This document shows, in pieces, positions 23,400 through 32,521 of a DNA stretch of 37,308 nt. The stretch lies in the NCBI GenBank assembly GCA_016744375.1, contig JADGEM010000047.1, positions 1-37,308 of the forward strand, read 5' to 3'. The position numbers were made by a program, and so were the translations under genes. The notes beneath the pieces were generated by a model that made no database searches, had not been told where the DNA came from, and worked only from the letters and a program-made list of their open reading frames with translations. This stretch comes from Gammaproteobacteria bacterium. Lineage in GTDB: Bacteria; Pseudomonadota; Gammaproteobacteria; GRL18. The first letter of the stretch is position 1; each line of letters starts with the position of its first letter.

Positions 23400-23456
23400 T
23401 GTCCATACCAAATATATTAATCGTCTATGAATACTATAATCATAGACTCCATGGAC
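23400..23456. repeat. Nested inverted repeats downstream of the sulfur-globule-like gene
   Basis: An outer pair TGTCCAT / ATGGACA encloses an inner pair GTCTATGA (23423-23430) / TCATAGAC (23440-23447). It lies between two minus-strand genes, upstream of the HAD gene. It may act as an operator or a processed terminator; there is no T tract. Confidence 0.4.
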
Positions 23457-23588
23457 ACCCTTTAGAAAGACCAGTTAAAGAGCTCTTATTCGTTAAATAC
23501 TTTAACCTGAATAAGCAGATGATAATAAAATAAGTGGTTAATTGTAGAGAAACAAAAAGTATTACTCAATATTTTTCTCACCAATAAA

Positions 23589-24107
23589 CTATTTCATTTT
23601 GGTCGCTTTCATTTCTGCAGCTTTCATCTCTGCCGCTTTCATTTGGGCGGCTTTTATCTGAGCAGCTCTAACCTGTGCAGCACGTACCTCAGCGGCTTTC
23701 ATCTGAGCGGCTTTTGTTTGAGCTGCTTTTATTTGAGGGGAGGGCGCACCAGGGGCATAGCCATAACCTTGATTGTCATAACGGTTATAACCTGAGCCCT
23801 GTAAATTATTATAGTAATTGTTGTAGCCATGGCCAGAGGCATTAGCGCTGCTACGGCCATATGTTCGGGTATTTCCACGTCCACGAGCTCGTGATTTGAT
23901 GGTTATTACAATGTCGCCGTCCATGTCAGCGTCGCCTGAGCCATCACCCCAGCCATTGCCATAAGCATTGGTATTAGCATTATTCTGCATGTTTCCATAA
24001 CCAGAGTTATTCCAGTTGGTATTGCTATTCCCATCATCCCAAAATGCGTTAGCTGTTAGTGAAAATGTTGCCAAAATAGCTGTTGTGCTCAATAGTATCT
24101 TTTTCAT
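23589..24107 (-). CDS. Sulfur-globule-protein-like secreted protein
   Basis: A 172-residue protein starting at the ATG at 24107 (AGAGG upstream). A clear signal peptide (MKKILLSTTAILATFSLTANA) is cleaved before FWDD. The mature part is rich in Asn, Gly and Tyr, with GNGWGDGSGDADMDGD and an RGRG-type patch, then GYNNYYNN repeats. This recalls envelope proteins of sulfur globules in sulfur-oxidising bacteria. The last 45 residues are an unusual Lys-Ala repeat (KAAQMKAAE and variants, about nine units). If the assignment is right, it coats periplasmic sulfur deposits. A generic low-complexity secreted protein is the alternative. Confidence 0.6.
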   Translation of the reverse strand: MKKILLSTTAILATFSLTANAFWDDGNSNTNWNNSGYGNMQNNANTNAYGNGWGDGSGDADMDGDIVITIKSRARGRGNTRTYGRSSANASGHGYNNYYNNLQGSGYNRYDNQGYGYAPGAPSPQIKAAQTKAAQMKAAEVRAAQVRAAQIKAAQMKAAEMKAAEMKATKMK

Positions 24108-24485
24108 GTTTGTACCTCTCATTTCATGGTATTGAAGTGGAAATCAAATATCACTTCAATGATATTATTAACGATTATATTGATTTAACTTAGTTTGTGT
24201 TGAGTAATTAATTAAGGATAGACCATCTTTTTGGATAAAAATACTTATCGTAAAATAATAGGATTTAAAGAAATCTTGTTCAATTTGTGTCTTAAATAGG
24301 TCTAAAAATATAAAATGTGACTATTTCACAAAATGGATGGCAGTTGACAACAGAATATAAACTTAATAAGAAATAAAGTATCAGCATGCAGTTAAGATGA
24401 ATTGTTTCACTGACATTGAAACAAGTCTATCGCATGGGCTGAAATTAATTTTCAGTAATGGATCTAATGCTAATGAGGATACATC
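24108..24485. promoter_or_regulatory. Upstream region of the sulfur-globule-like gene with inverted repeat
   Basis: 378 bases without a gene. A perfect 9-bp inverted repeat ATTGAAGTG (24131-24139) / CACTTCAAT (24152-24160) lies 24-53 bases upstream of the start of the minus-strand gene, a likely operator or 5' leader hairpin. The rest is AT-rich. Confidence 0.45.
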
Positions 24486-24596
24486 ATGATATATTTAATC
24501 AAAATGGATAAATTTTTATCGACCGTTATTTTAGTACTGGTTGTTTTGTTGATAGTGGTGCTGGGTATAGCAAGTACCGTTCCGGTCTGGGATTGA
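24486..24596 (+). CDS. Small single-span membrane protein (36 aa)
   Basis: A 36-residue frame with ATG at 24486, preceded by GAGG. After MIYLIKMDKFLS comes one strong hydrophobic helix (TVILVLVVLLIVVLGIAS) and the tail TVPVWD before TGA. The size, ribosome site and clean membrane helix suggest a real microprotein. It ends seven bases before the methyltransferase start, so the two may be co-expressed. Function unknown. Confidence 0.5.
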   Translation: MIYLIKMDKFLSTVILVLVVLLIVVLGIASTVPVWD

Positions 24597-24602
24597 TTTT
24601 TT

Positions 24603-25331
24603 ATGAGGTCAGAAACACGAATGCGATTAAATGTAGAACAAATAGTTAAAACCTGTCCAGAGCCTGAGATCTTTGAGGCGGTATTATCCCTGGATAATAA
24701 AAAAATACTTGAACTGGGATGTGGTGATGCAAGTATTACTCGTTTGATTGCTACGACAGGTAGCGGGCGGGTTATTACTGCAACGGAAGTGGATACAATT
24801 CAACACCAGAAAAATCAACTGATTGAAGATTTACCTAACGTGGATTTTATTTTGTCAGGATGTGAAAAAATACCGGTACAAGACAATGCCTTTGATATTG
24901 TTCTGATGTTTAAATCATTTCATCATGTTCCTGTAGAAATGATGGCGCAGGCTCTGCTTGAAATAAAACGAATTTTAAAGCCCGGGGGGCTGGTCTATAT
25001 TTCTGAACCGATATTTGATGGAGAGTTTAATGATATTTTGTGCCTGTTTCATGATGAAGAGGTTGTCAGGCTGGCTGCATTTAATACAATAAAAAAGGCA
25101 ATAGATGATAAGGCTTTTGAATTGTCAGAGGAGTTGTTTTTTTATACGCCAGTGCTTTTTGAGAGTTTTGAGCAGTATGCACAGAGAGTCATTGGGGTCA
25201 CTCATACTGATCATCAACTTTCTGATGAACTTTATGCCAGAGTAAAACAGAAATTTCAAAAGGCCTATGAACAGAATCAAGGTAATTTTTCTATTCCTAT
25301 TCGAGTTGATCTCTTGCGAAAGTGCCAGTAA
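24603..25331 (+). CDS. Class I SAM-dependent methyltransferase
   Basis: A 242-residue protein with a Rossmann-type methyltransferase fold: motif I ILELGCGDASIT (about 35-46), an acidic residue after strand 2 (TEVDT), motif III/IV VPVQDNAFDIVLMFKSFHHV and the post-motif segment IKRILKPGGLVYISEP. It is of the UbiE/Methyltransf_11 type, substrate unknown. The ATG at 24603 is taken here; a second ATG at 24621 with GAGGT 11 bases upstream could be the real start. It follows the microprotein gene closely. Confidence 0.8.
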   Translation: MRSETRMRLNVEQIVKTCPEPEIFEAVLSLDNKKILELGCGDASITRLIATTGSGRVITATEVDTIQHQKNQLIEDLPNVDFILSGCEKIPVQDNAFDIVLMFKSFHHVPVEMMAQALLEIKRILKPGGLVYISEPIFDGEFNDILCLFHDEEVVRLAAFNTIKKAIDDKAFELSEELFFYTPVLFESFEQYAQRVIGVTHTDHQLSDELYARVKQKFQKAYEQNQGNFSIPIRVDLLRKCQ

Positions 25332-25361
25332 TCAAGAGTGAATGCTTTTATCCAGGAAAAC

Positions 25362-25901
25362 TTAATATGAACAGGTTGCCAAAGTCATTAAGAGTGATAA
25401 AGCAATGATAAAGGATGAAAAATTAACAACTTGGACTAAGTTTGACTGCTTTTTACCAGCCCAGAAACCCATTCTCCAGATAGGCTTATATGCATAGATT
25501 AATGTGCAGAATTGAATCAATAAAATAACTAAAACCAGATTGTTGAAAAAAATACTGGATAGATAATAGAGGATTAAGTTTATATTGCCGAATGTGTTTA
25601 GTGCGGCATATTGAAGGTATTCAACCGGACTTTGCCTGCACAAAACAGGATAGAAGTTCATTAGTAAGGCATAATAAATAAATGGGAAAATCCAGAAAAG
25701 GCCGTAGAATAGATAGCTTTCAAAGCTGGGTAGAGCAAATTCAGGCCAATATTGTGGGATCAGCAGGCTAAGGAACAAAAATGCAATGAACTGAATGAAT
25801 GCACTGAAAAGAAGCATATTCATAGGGGTTGAACGAATAAATAACCAGAATTTCGAGGGGGATTTATTGTCTGAGGGACCCAATGGCAGTGCAACACACA
25901 T
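25362..25901 (-). CDS. Multi-pass membrane protein of unknown function
   Basis: A 179-residue protein. The ATG at 25901 is preferred since AAGGA lies eight bases upstream; a GTG at 25922 is in frame. Five or so membrane helices are visible (MNMLLFSAFIQFIAFLFLSL; YGLFWIFPFIYYALLMNF; LILYYLSSIFFNNLVLVILL; SSFIIALSLLMTLA). The gene is convergent with the methyltransferase gene, 30 bases apart. The layout recalls Yip1-like proteins, but no diagnostic motif is seen. Confidence 0.65.
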   Translation of the reverse strand: MCVALPLGPSDNKSPSKFWLFIRSTPMNMLLFSAFIQFIAFLFLSLLIPQYWPEFALPSFESYLFYGLFWIFPFIYYALLMNFYPVLCRQSPVEYLQYAALNTFGNINLILYYLSSIFFNNLVLVILLIQFCTLIYAYKPIWRMGFWAGKKQSNLVQVVNFSSFIIALSLLMTLATCSY

Positions 25902-26160
25902 TAATCTTTTCCTTATGATCACTGATTTTCCAGAATTATCGTTTAATTATAATGGATTGAGCAGGATAATGTGGTAACTGAGGTTACACAAAACGGTTTT
26001 TTTTATTTGGCTTTCATATAAACAGCAGATGGCATGGTGATTTTAATTTGATGTGATAGAATCTATAAGCTTCTATCAAAAATTCAAAAGGGAATTGCCG
26101 ATCGGTTTTATTATTGTTCGACATCTTAATCGGTCATATTCTATTAATGAGGAGAAAATA

Positions 26161-26667
26161 ATGACACCTACTTCAATTTTACGTACAGTTTTGCTTTTTA
26201 TCACGCTGCTCAGTTTTGCTTTGGTTAGTAATGTCCAGGCAAAACCTAAACATGGTGCAAAATTTAAAAACTGGACGGTTGTTTGTGAAACACTGCCCCA
26301 GATAAAAAAAGAAATCTGTAATATTTTTCAAAATGTAACCAATGATAAAAAGAAAGTTGTAATGCAGGTTGCCATTGGGTATCCACCGGATTCAAATGAA
26401 GCCCAGGCTTTGATTACTTTACCTTTAGGTGTTTTGCTTCAACCGGGGATCGAGTTTCAAGGTGGTACTGCAAAAGCATTTAGAGTGCCTTTTAGTGTTT
26501 GTGTAAAAAATGGTTGTGTCGCAATTGTCAAACTGAATAAGGATGTGATTAAATCGATGAAAAACGGCACAAAAGGCAGTGTGAAATTTGCTGCGGCTAA
26601 GAAAAAGGTGATAGAAATTCCTATTTCTTTAAGTGGCTTTACAGCGGCTTTTAATTCCTTAAAATAA
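26161..26667 (+). CDS. IalB-family periplasmic protein
   Basis: A 168-residue protein. The ATG at 26161 follows GAGGAGA; a longer frame upstream is not needed. A signal peptide ends near SNVQA. The mature part has the invasion-associated locus B layout: FKNWTVVCETLP near the start, paired cysteines (VVCE...EICN; FSVCVKNGCVA), a LPLGVLLQPG segment and a C-terminal ISLSGFTAAF. Despite its name the family is common in free-living bacteria, with an unknown envelope role. It ends in front of a shared terminator-like hairpin. Confidence 0.85.
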   Translation: MTPTSILRTVLLFITLLSFALVSNVQAKPKHGAKFKNWTVVCETLPQIKKEICNIFQNVTNDKKKVVMQVAIGYPPDSNEAQALITLPLGVLLQPGIEFQGGTAKAFRVPFSVCVKNGCVAIVKLNKDVIKSMKNGTKGSVKFAAAKKKVIEIPISLSGFTAAFNSLK

Positions 26668-26680
26668 TTTGTTCTAACAC

Positions 26681-26706
26681 TACTGCCGGGGCATGCTCCG
26701 GCAGTA
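26681..26706. terminator. Hairpin between convergent ialB-like and lrp genes
   Basis: TACTGCCGG (26681-26689) pairs perfectly with CCGGCAGTA (26698-26706) around an 8-base loop. It lies between two gene ends and can serve both strands; no strong T tract follows. Confidence 0.6.
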
Positions 26707-26710
26707 TCAA

Positions 26711-27181
26711 TTATAGATGCCCCAGAGGTAAAGCGGTTTTATCAACCACCTTGCGCATTACAAAGCTTGACTGCACTCCTGTCACCCCCTCAATCCTTGT
26801 TAGTCGGCCCAGTAAAAAATCCTGATAATATTCCATATCCGGGACAATGACCTTCAATAAATAATCAGAACTTTGACCCGTGATTAAATAGCATTCCAGT
26901 ACCTCTTCATATTGTTTGACTATTGCTTCAAAATTTTCAAATCGTTCCGGTGTATGCCTGTCCATGCTGATTTGTATTAAGGCCATGAGTTTAAGCTGTA
27001 ATTTGTGTTCATTGAGCCGGGCTACGTATTCATCAATAAATCCCGCTTCTTCCAGTTGTTTTACTCGTCTCAGACAGGGAGAAGGTGACAGGCCAATTTT
27101 ATTAGACAAGTCCAGATTGGTGATGCGGGCATTTTTCTGGATTTCATCCAGAATATGATAATCTATTTTATTTAACTTCAT
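26711..27181 (-). CDS. Lrp/AsnC-family transcriptional regulator
   Basis: A 156-residue protein with an N-terminal AsnC-type winged helix (LNKIDYHILDEIQKNARITN; LSPSPCLRRVKQLEEAGFID) and a C-terminal ligand-binding RAM domain (VLECYLITGQSSDYLLKVIV). It has typical family length. It is divergent from the leuA gene across 164 bases, so it probably regulates leuA and itself in response to an amino acid such as leucine; this is inferred from position. A partly symmetric AT-rich stretch around 27190-27225 could be its binding site. Confidence 0.9.
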   Translation of the reverse strand: MKLNKIDYHILDEIQKNARITNLDLSNKIGLSPSPCLRRVKQLEEAGFIDEYVARLNEHKLQLKLMALIQISMDRHTPERFENFEAIVKQYEEVLECYLITGQSSDYLLKVIVPDMEYYQDFLLGRLTRIEGVTGVQSSFVMRKVVDKTALPLGHL

Positions 27182-27345
27182 TTTAATAATATAGCATAAT
27201 ATTTCTTATATTGTAATTATGTTGGTTATTAATTGCTTTATTTGCTAATTTTATGTAAAAAAAACAATCTAATATCAATGGTTTTTGTATATACTAAAAA
27301 ACAGTTAAGTTCTTTTTTCTAAGGCCAATATAAGGATTGCCGACA

Positions 27346-29055
27346 ATGAGTACGCACAATTCAAAGTTCAACCATAAAAAATACCAGGCGTTTAAGCCTG
27401 TAAATATGTCACAGAGACAGTGGCCGAATAATACAATTCAGCAAGCCCCTCAATGGTGCAGTGTGGATCTGCGTGATGGTAATCAGGCCTTGATTGAACC
27501 CTTGTCGGTTGCTCAGAAAATGACACTTTTTAAGTTGTTGCTTGAAGTGGGTTTTAAAAAAATCGAGGTTGGTTTTCCGTCGGCTTCTCAGTCGGATTAT
27601 GATTTTGTCCGCGAGTTGATCAATGGTGGACACATACCTGATGATGTTACGATTGCTGTTTTAACTCCGGCAAGGGAATCTTTTATCAGGCGATCTTTTC
27701 AGGCATTAGAGGGTGCCCAAAAAGCACTGGTTCATTTGTATAATTCAACTTCAAAAGTACAAAGAGAACAGGTGTTCAGATTAGATAAAGCGGGAATTAT
27801 AAAAATTGCTGTGGATGCTGCAGTTATTATTAAACAATGTGCCGATGAGCAACCTCAAACTCAATGGCGTTTCCAATATTCACCTGAAAGTTTCACCGGG
27901 ACCGAGTTAAATTATGCGGTAGAAATTTGTGATGAGGTTAATGCTGTCTGGCAGCCAACAGTAGATAATCCTGTCATTCTTAATTTGCCATCAACAGTAG
28001 AAATGTCGATGCCTAATGTTTATGCGGATCAAATTGAGTGGTTTTGCCGGCATATTAATCATCGTGAGTCCGTGATTATCAGTGTTCATACACATAATGA
28101 TCGTGGCTGTGCGATTGCGGCAGCTGAAATGGCTTGTCTGGCTGGAGCACAAAGAGTAGAAGGTACTTTATTAGGTAATGGTGAACGTACAGGCAATATG
28201 GATATTATTACTATGGCAATGAATTTATACAGTCAGGGTATTGATCCAGAATTGGAACTGTCCAATATACAAGCTGTTAGCCAGCAAGTGAGCAACTTAA
28301 TACAGATACCAATACATCCTCGCCATCCCTATATTGGCGAGCTTGTTTTTACCGCATTTTCTGGAAGTCATCAGGATGCGATTAATAAGTGTATGAAGGT
28401 TTATCAGGAAGGTGATAAATGGGAAGTGGCCTATTTACCAATTGATCCGTCTGATCTGGGCCGTTCATATAAGGAAGTGATTCGTATTAACAGTCAGTCA
28501 GGGAAGGGAGGAGTGGCCTATATTCTGGAGCAGGCTTTATCAATACAAATTCCAAGATGGCTGCAGGTTGAATTCAGCCAGCATATACAGAGCTATGCAG
28601 AAAAAGTGTCACAGGAGGTGACTGCAGATAAAATTGTGGCACTTTTTCAGGAGTATTATTTAAATAATGCTTTGATGGGATGGCACTTGATTTCATATGA
28701 ACTTATCCAGAAAGTGGCTCTTCAGGAGAAAATTATTGTCAATATTAAGACTGAAACTGAAGAATACCAGCTGAGTGGTCAGGGTGTCGGTGCTTTAGAT
28801 GCCTTTGTTCATGCATTAGAAGAACACTTTAATGAATCGATAAATATTGTGGAATATAATGAACATGCTATGCAGTCGGGCAGTGATGCCAGAGCCATGA
28901 GTTTAGTTCGTTTAAAAGTTGGAAGGCATTCATATACCGGCATTGCAGAACATAAGGATGTTATCAGCGCCTCGCTAAGTGCATTGCTTAATGGTATGAA
29001 TCAATATTTTTCTGCTCAGGAAAATGTTAAGCAGTTGGAGCAAAAGGCAAGCTGA
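27346..29055 (+). CDS. leuA: 2-isopropylmalate synthase
   Basis: A 569-residue protein catalysing the first committed step of leucine synthesis: acetyl-CoA plus 2-oxoisovalerate to 2-isopropylmalate. The ATG at 27346 follows AAGGA; upstream in-frame codons include only a TTG. The catalytic TIM barrel carries VDLRDGNQALIEP, EVGFPSASQSDYDFV and the metal-binding SVHTHNDRGCAIA; the C-terminal regulatory domain (from about 440) is present with GVGALDAFVHAL. The sequence is of the longer yeast-like (LeuA type 2) form. The remaining leucine genes are not adjacent. Divergent lrp suggests local control. Confidence 0.95.
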   Translation: MSTHNSKFNHKKYQAFKPVNMSQRQWPNNTIQQAPQWCSVDLRDGNQALIEPLSVAQKMTLFKLLLEVGFKKIEVGFPSASQSDYDFVRELINGGHIPDDVTIAVLTPARESFIRRSFQALEGAQKALVHLYNSTSKVQREQVFRLDKAGIIKIAVDAAVIIKQCADEQPQTQWRFQYSPESFTGTELNYAVEICDEVNAVWQPTVDNPVILNLPSTVEMSMPNVYADQIEWFCRHINHRESVIISVHTHNDRGCAIAAAEMACLAGAQRVEGTLLGNGERTGNMDIITMAMNLYSQGIDPELELSNIQAVSQQVSNLIQIPIHPRHPYIGELVFTAFSGSHQDAINKCMKVYQEGDKWEVAYLPIDPSDLGRSYKEVIRINSQSGKGGVAYILEQALSIQIPRWLQVEFSQHIQSYAEKVSQEVTADKIVALFQEYYLNNALMGWHLISYELIQKVALQEKIIVNIKTETEEYQLSGQGVGALDAFVHALEEHFNESINIVEYNEHAMQSGSDARAMSLVRLKVGRHSYTGIAEHKDVISASLSALLNGMNQYFSAQENVKQLEQKAS

Positions 29056-29060
29056 ACAAT

Positions 29061-29091
29061 GATTTAAGGCAGTAATTTTCTGCCTTAAATC
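29061..29091. terminator. Hairpin downstream of leuA
   Basis: A perfect 12-bp inverted repeat (29061-29072 GATTTAAGGCAG and 29080-29091 CTGCCTTAAATC) with a 7-base loop. It sits between the convergent ends of leuA and the next gene, and probably works as a terminator in both directions. Confidence 0.7.
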
Positions 29092-29099
29092 ATGCCTGG

Positions 29100-29936
29100 C
29101 TACTTCATTCCTGGCATTGCGGGCATTTTCATTTGAGAAAAGTCTGCTGGAATGGTGACTGTTTTACTGTCGAGTGTATTGGTTGAAATACTGCTCAGAC
29201 GTGTTTCAAGTTTGACCGAACCATCGGGGGCAAAAAGCTTTGTGTGCAAGGGAATGCCCTGAATATCTGCATTGGATGCACTGCTTTCCATCATAGACTG
29301 AGCAACTTTCTGCATACGTTTCATAAATGCCTGCATGGCCATAAGTGCCTGTGCATCTTCAGAGCTTAATTTCATATCATCGGGTTCGGCGATGCATAGT
29401 TCACTATTTTTCATGCCATTGATATAAGTCTCGTGAACGGTACATTGCAGGCCGGAAATAGTTTCTGTTTGAGATGTTTTTTTCTGTTCAACTTTTGGCT
29501 GTGTTTTTTGTGCATCGACTTGAGCAAGATGGTTGCTCATCATTTGTTCAACCTGTTTTTTCTGCTCAGGCGGCATGTCTTTCATTCTTTCCATCATACG
29601 CTGACGCATCATGTCCATTTGTTTTTTTGCTTGTGCCGCCTGTATTTCAATATCCTTTTCAGTCATGACCAGATATTTTTTTTGAGTGACATCAATGTGT
29701 GTTAATTCACTTGTTTCACTATTATACAGGCTGAAATTACTGTCCTGATTGGGAGGAGTGAAACGGATTTTTCCTTCTTTAATCTGCATGCTGTTTATGG
29801 CTTTTTGTGTGCCGCTGATTTGCTCGTATACCAGTGTTGCATCAGAAAGTACTGCTTGAGAGAAGAGAAGGGCACAGGTTCCCAAAAGTAAGAAACCAGA
29901 ATGAATTCGTTTGTTTGTGTGAGATAAATGACTCAT
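29100..29936 (-). CDS. Secreted DUF4412-like protein
   Basis: A 278-residue protein. The ATG at 29936 is chosen as the start since the signal peptide follows it (LLLGTCALLFSQAVLSDA) and AAGGA is upstream. The mature part begins with TLVYEQISGTQKAINSMQIK, a DUF4412-like start, followed by a Met/Lys/Gln-rich coiled-coil middle (MDMMRQRMMERMKDMPPEQK), two conserved Cys (GLQCTVHE; SELCIAEP) and a Met-rich C-terminus ending PAMPGMK. Periplasmic or outer-surface location is likely. Function unknown; the Met-rich tail might bind a metal such as copper. Confidence 0.65.
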   Translation of the reverse strand: MSHLSHTNKRIHSGFLLLGTCALLFSQAVLSDATLVYEQISGTQKAINSMQIKEGKIRFTPPNQDSNFSLYNSETSELTHIDVTQKKYLVMTEKDIEIQAAQAKKQMDMMRQRMMERMKDMPPEQKKQVEQMMSNHLAQVDAQKTQPKVEQKKTSQTETISGLQCTVHETYINGMKNSELCIAEPDDMKLSSEDAQALMAMQAFMKRMQKVAQSMMESSASNADIQGIPLHTKLFAPDGSVKLETRLSSISTNTLDSKTVTIPADFSQMKMPAMPGMK

Positions 29937-30060
29937 TAATATGATTATCCTTAGTGAGTGTCTTCCCGATGAAGGTTTAAAACTGAATACATGGGGAGAC
30001 AATGGTTAATTTATATCGTTATTGTTCTTAGATATTATTACATATTTTTTAGCTTGAAAC

Positions 30061-32091
30061 CTATACGACTCGATCATTACCACCATCAATCGGCAGCTGA
30101 GCCGCGGTGGTTTTGGCAAACAGTGGACCGCACATCTCTACGGCCAGCTCTGCCACATCGTGAGAGGTGATTTCTGTACCCAGCAGGTTGTTGGTTTTAT
30201 ATTCCTCAACAGACAGACCATAATGTTTTGCTCTGGCTTCAAGTACTTCAGTTGTCCAAATGGCTGTGTCAAAGACGGCATTGGGGTGTAATGTGTTGAT
30301 TCGGATATTATCTTTACCCCACTCCAATGCCGCTACTCTGGCTAATTGAGTCAGTGCTGCTTTAGCTGATGAGTAGGCAGCGGCACCAGGGCCGGGAGCA
30401 GGGACATTTTTGGAACCCATAACAATGATTCGACCACCCTTTGGTGCCAGCTTTAGAAGAGGATGTGCCTTGCTGAGTAAGGATAAATTGGCATCCAGAT
30501 TAATGTTCATTACCTTTCGCCATTCTGCTAAAGCTAAAGCCTCTATTTTACAGCCGCCGGGAAAAATACCAGCATTGAGAATCAGCATGTCAAGGCCACC
30601 AAAAGCACGAGTTGTCATCTCTAAAGCCTGATTGAGCGCCTGTCCATCCGTCACATCACAGCTTATACCAAGATAGTCAGGACGTTGGTATAAATTTTCG
30701 ATTTCAGGCAGTATATCCAGAGCAACAACACAGGCTCCCCGGGCAAGTAATGAATCAACACAGGCTTTACCTATACCACTGACAGCCCCTGTGACCAAAG
30801 CAACTTCACCTGAAAAGAGGGGTGTTGAACCTGATTTTTTGAGTTTAGCCTGTTCCAGCTCCCAATATTCTACATCAAAGATATCCTGAGACGGCAAAGC
30901 CTGAAATCCTCCCAGTTGAGTGGCACGGAGGATAATGTCCATGGTGTGCTGATAGATATCGGCAACAATACTGGCTTCTTTGATATTTTTACCCACTGTC
31001 AGCATACCGGCCTTCTTATCCAGGATAATACGGGGTAAGGGATCAAGTCTGTGTTTTTTCTGCCCATCATGAGGTGTCTGGGCGGCTTGCTGAAAATAAC
31101 GGCTGTAGGAATCTATGTATTGCTCCAGTTTTGTTTCTAAGTCTGAGCCGTTTGTCAGCATCGGCAGCTGTTTGGTGCGGATCACATGATCAGGCGTCGC
31201 AGGCCCTTGCTGGCTAATGGTATTGATCTGTTCATGGTTGGCAAATGCGAGTGATTGTCTGGTTCGCTGCTGCTGGATGACCATAGGCTGATTCAGTTCA
31301 TCTGAGAGTGCTTTTCTCAATTGTGCGATGTCTAGAATGCCCAGATCCTCGGATTTCAGACTTGTTTGTGCATAACTGCTGGCGACATTAAGTGCCTGAG
31401 AGCGGGCCAGATAATCTTCAGCCATGGCAACCAGCTTAATCATTCGATCATAAGACTGTCTGGCCGTATCACCAAAAGAAAAGATGCCATGGTTCATGAG
31501 TACCATACCAATGGTCTCATCAGTGGCTTCTTTGGGGAAAATTTCAGCACAGAGTCGAGACAGATCAAAGCCGGGCATGACATAGGGAATAATGACGACC
31601 TTATTGCCATAAATTGATTTTATTCGCTCTAAACCATCACTGGTATTGGTAATGCTGACCACCGCATCAGCATGGGTATGATCAACATACTTATAAGGCA
31701 GCAAGGCATGCAGAATGGTTTCGACAGAGGGGCCTGGCGCTGTGGACTGGATTAAATGGGTTTTTAACTCATTGACCATTTGAGCATCCGTCAGCTCTTT
31801 TAATTGAGCCAGCTTTAAAAGGTGTGACATTTGTACAGGGGCATAACCCTGAGCTTCGATGGTTTCTAAATCCCAACCGCTGCCTTTTACATAGAGAATT
31901 TTTTCTATCTCACCCAGGATATTTGTTTGCTCGATTTTAACTGAAGTATTACCGCCGCCATGCAGTACCAGAGACTTGTCCTGCCCAAGCAATCTAGAGC
32001 TGTAAACCCTCAGATCAAGTTCCTGAGCTGATAGGGCTGCATCATCATTAATTAATTGTTGCACTTCTTGTTCATTCCAGCGGTTTTGCAT
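30061..32091 (-). CDS. Bifunctional class II aldolase / short-chain dehydrogenase
   Basis: A 676-residue fusion. Residues 1-230 are a class II aldolase: HGGGNTSVK (44-52), zinc ligands in DHTHAD (137-142) and MNHG (His201). Residues 425-676 are a short-chain dehydrogenase: TGAVSGIG (434-441), NAG (506-508), catalytic Tyr573 and Lys577 in AYSSAKAAL. This fusion is known for rhamnulose-1-phosphate aldolase/lactaldehyde dehydrogenase proteins. No other sugar pathway genes are nearby, so the substrate here is open. It is divergent from flgB over 430 bases. The protein is intact and of normal length. Confidence 0.92.
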   Translation of the reverse strand: MQNRWNEQEVQQLINDDAALSAQELDLRVYSSRLLGQDKSLVLHGGGNTSVKIEQTNILGEIEKILYVKGSGWDLETIEAQGYAPVQMSHLLKLAQLKELTDAQMVNELKTHLIQSTAPGPSVETILHALLPYKYVDHTHADAVVSITNTSDGLERIKSIYGNKVVIIPYVMPGFDLSRLCAEIFPKEATDETIGMVLMNHGIFSFGDTARQSYDRMIKLVAMAEDYLARSQALNVASSYAQTSLKSEDLGILDIAQLRKALSDELNQPMVIQQQRTRQSLAFANHEQINTISQQGPATPDHVIRTKQLPMLTNGSDLETKLEQYIDSYSRYFQQAAQTPHDGQKKHRLDPLPRIILDKKAGMLTVGKNIKEASIVADIYQHTMDIILRATQLGGFQALPSQDIFDVEYWELEQAKLKKSGSTPLFSGEVALVTGAVSGIGKACVDSLLARGACVVALDILPEIENLYQRPDYLGISCDVTDGQALNQALEMTTRAFGGLDMLILNAGIFPGGCKIEALALAEWRKVMNINLDANLSLLSKAHPLLKLAPKGGRIIVMGSKNVPAPGPGAAAYSSAKAALTQLARVAALEWGKDNIRINTLHPNAVFDTAIWTTEVLEARAKHYGLSVEEYKTNNLLGTEITSHDVAELAVEMCGPLFAKTTAAQLPIDGGNDRVV

Positions 32092-32521
32092 AAATTATCC
32101 TGGTTCTATTAATCGTAAAGTATGAGGATAAAGAAATGGAAAAAATTGTCAACATTTTTTACAACGGCTAGAAATAAATTATATACATAAAATTATTTTT
32201 ATTAAATATCAATATGTTATGTGTTTATATTGATTTGTTCACATCCCCCTCCACCACATTTCCCCGATTTGTAAATATTTTTATCCTTATCTGATTTTCT
32301 CTATTCTTTCTACGTTAGTTGGCTTTGCCGTTAGATGGTCAGCCATTGCCGTTTATGATTGAGATATTTTAATGGTTATAGAGAAAGAAAAATATAAGTG
32401 GATGATATAAAACAAATAAATAAAACTGGTATAGCATTTGCTTCTATTAATACTACAGATAAATTACACAGTATTAATGCATAATAAATATTCATTTTTT
32501 ATTATTTAGGAAGAGATAATA
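32092..32521. other. Intergenic region before the flagellar operon
   Basis: 430 AT-rich bases between the divergent aldolase-dehydrogenase gene and flgB. A sigma-54-type promoter is described separately; no gene or repeat is seen. Confidence 0.5.
32427..32442 (+). promoter_or_regulatory. Sigma-54-type promoter of the flg operon
   Basis: CTGGTATAGCATTTGCT has GG and GC exactly ten bases apart and matches the TTGC -12 element; it ends 79 bases upstream of flgB. Control of rod/hook genes by sigma-54 and an FlrC-like activator is usual in polarly flagellated gammaproteobacteria. Confidence 0.65.

Noticed and set aside
32320..32360. Other sigma-54-like sequences (TTGGCTTTGCCGTTAG; TGGTCAGCCATTGCC)
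   Set aside because: One has a wrong -12 element and the other a spacing one base short; the site at 32427-32442 fits better.
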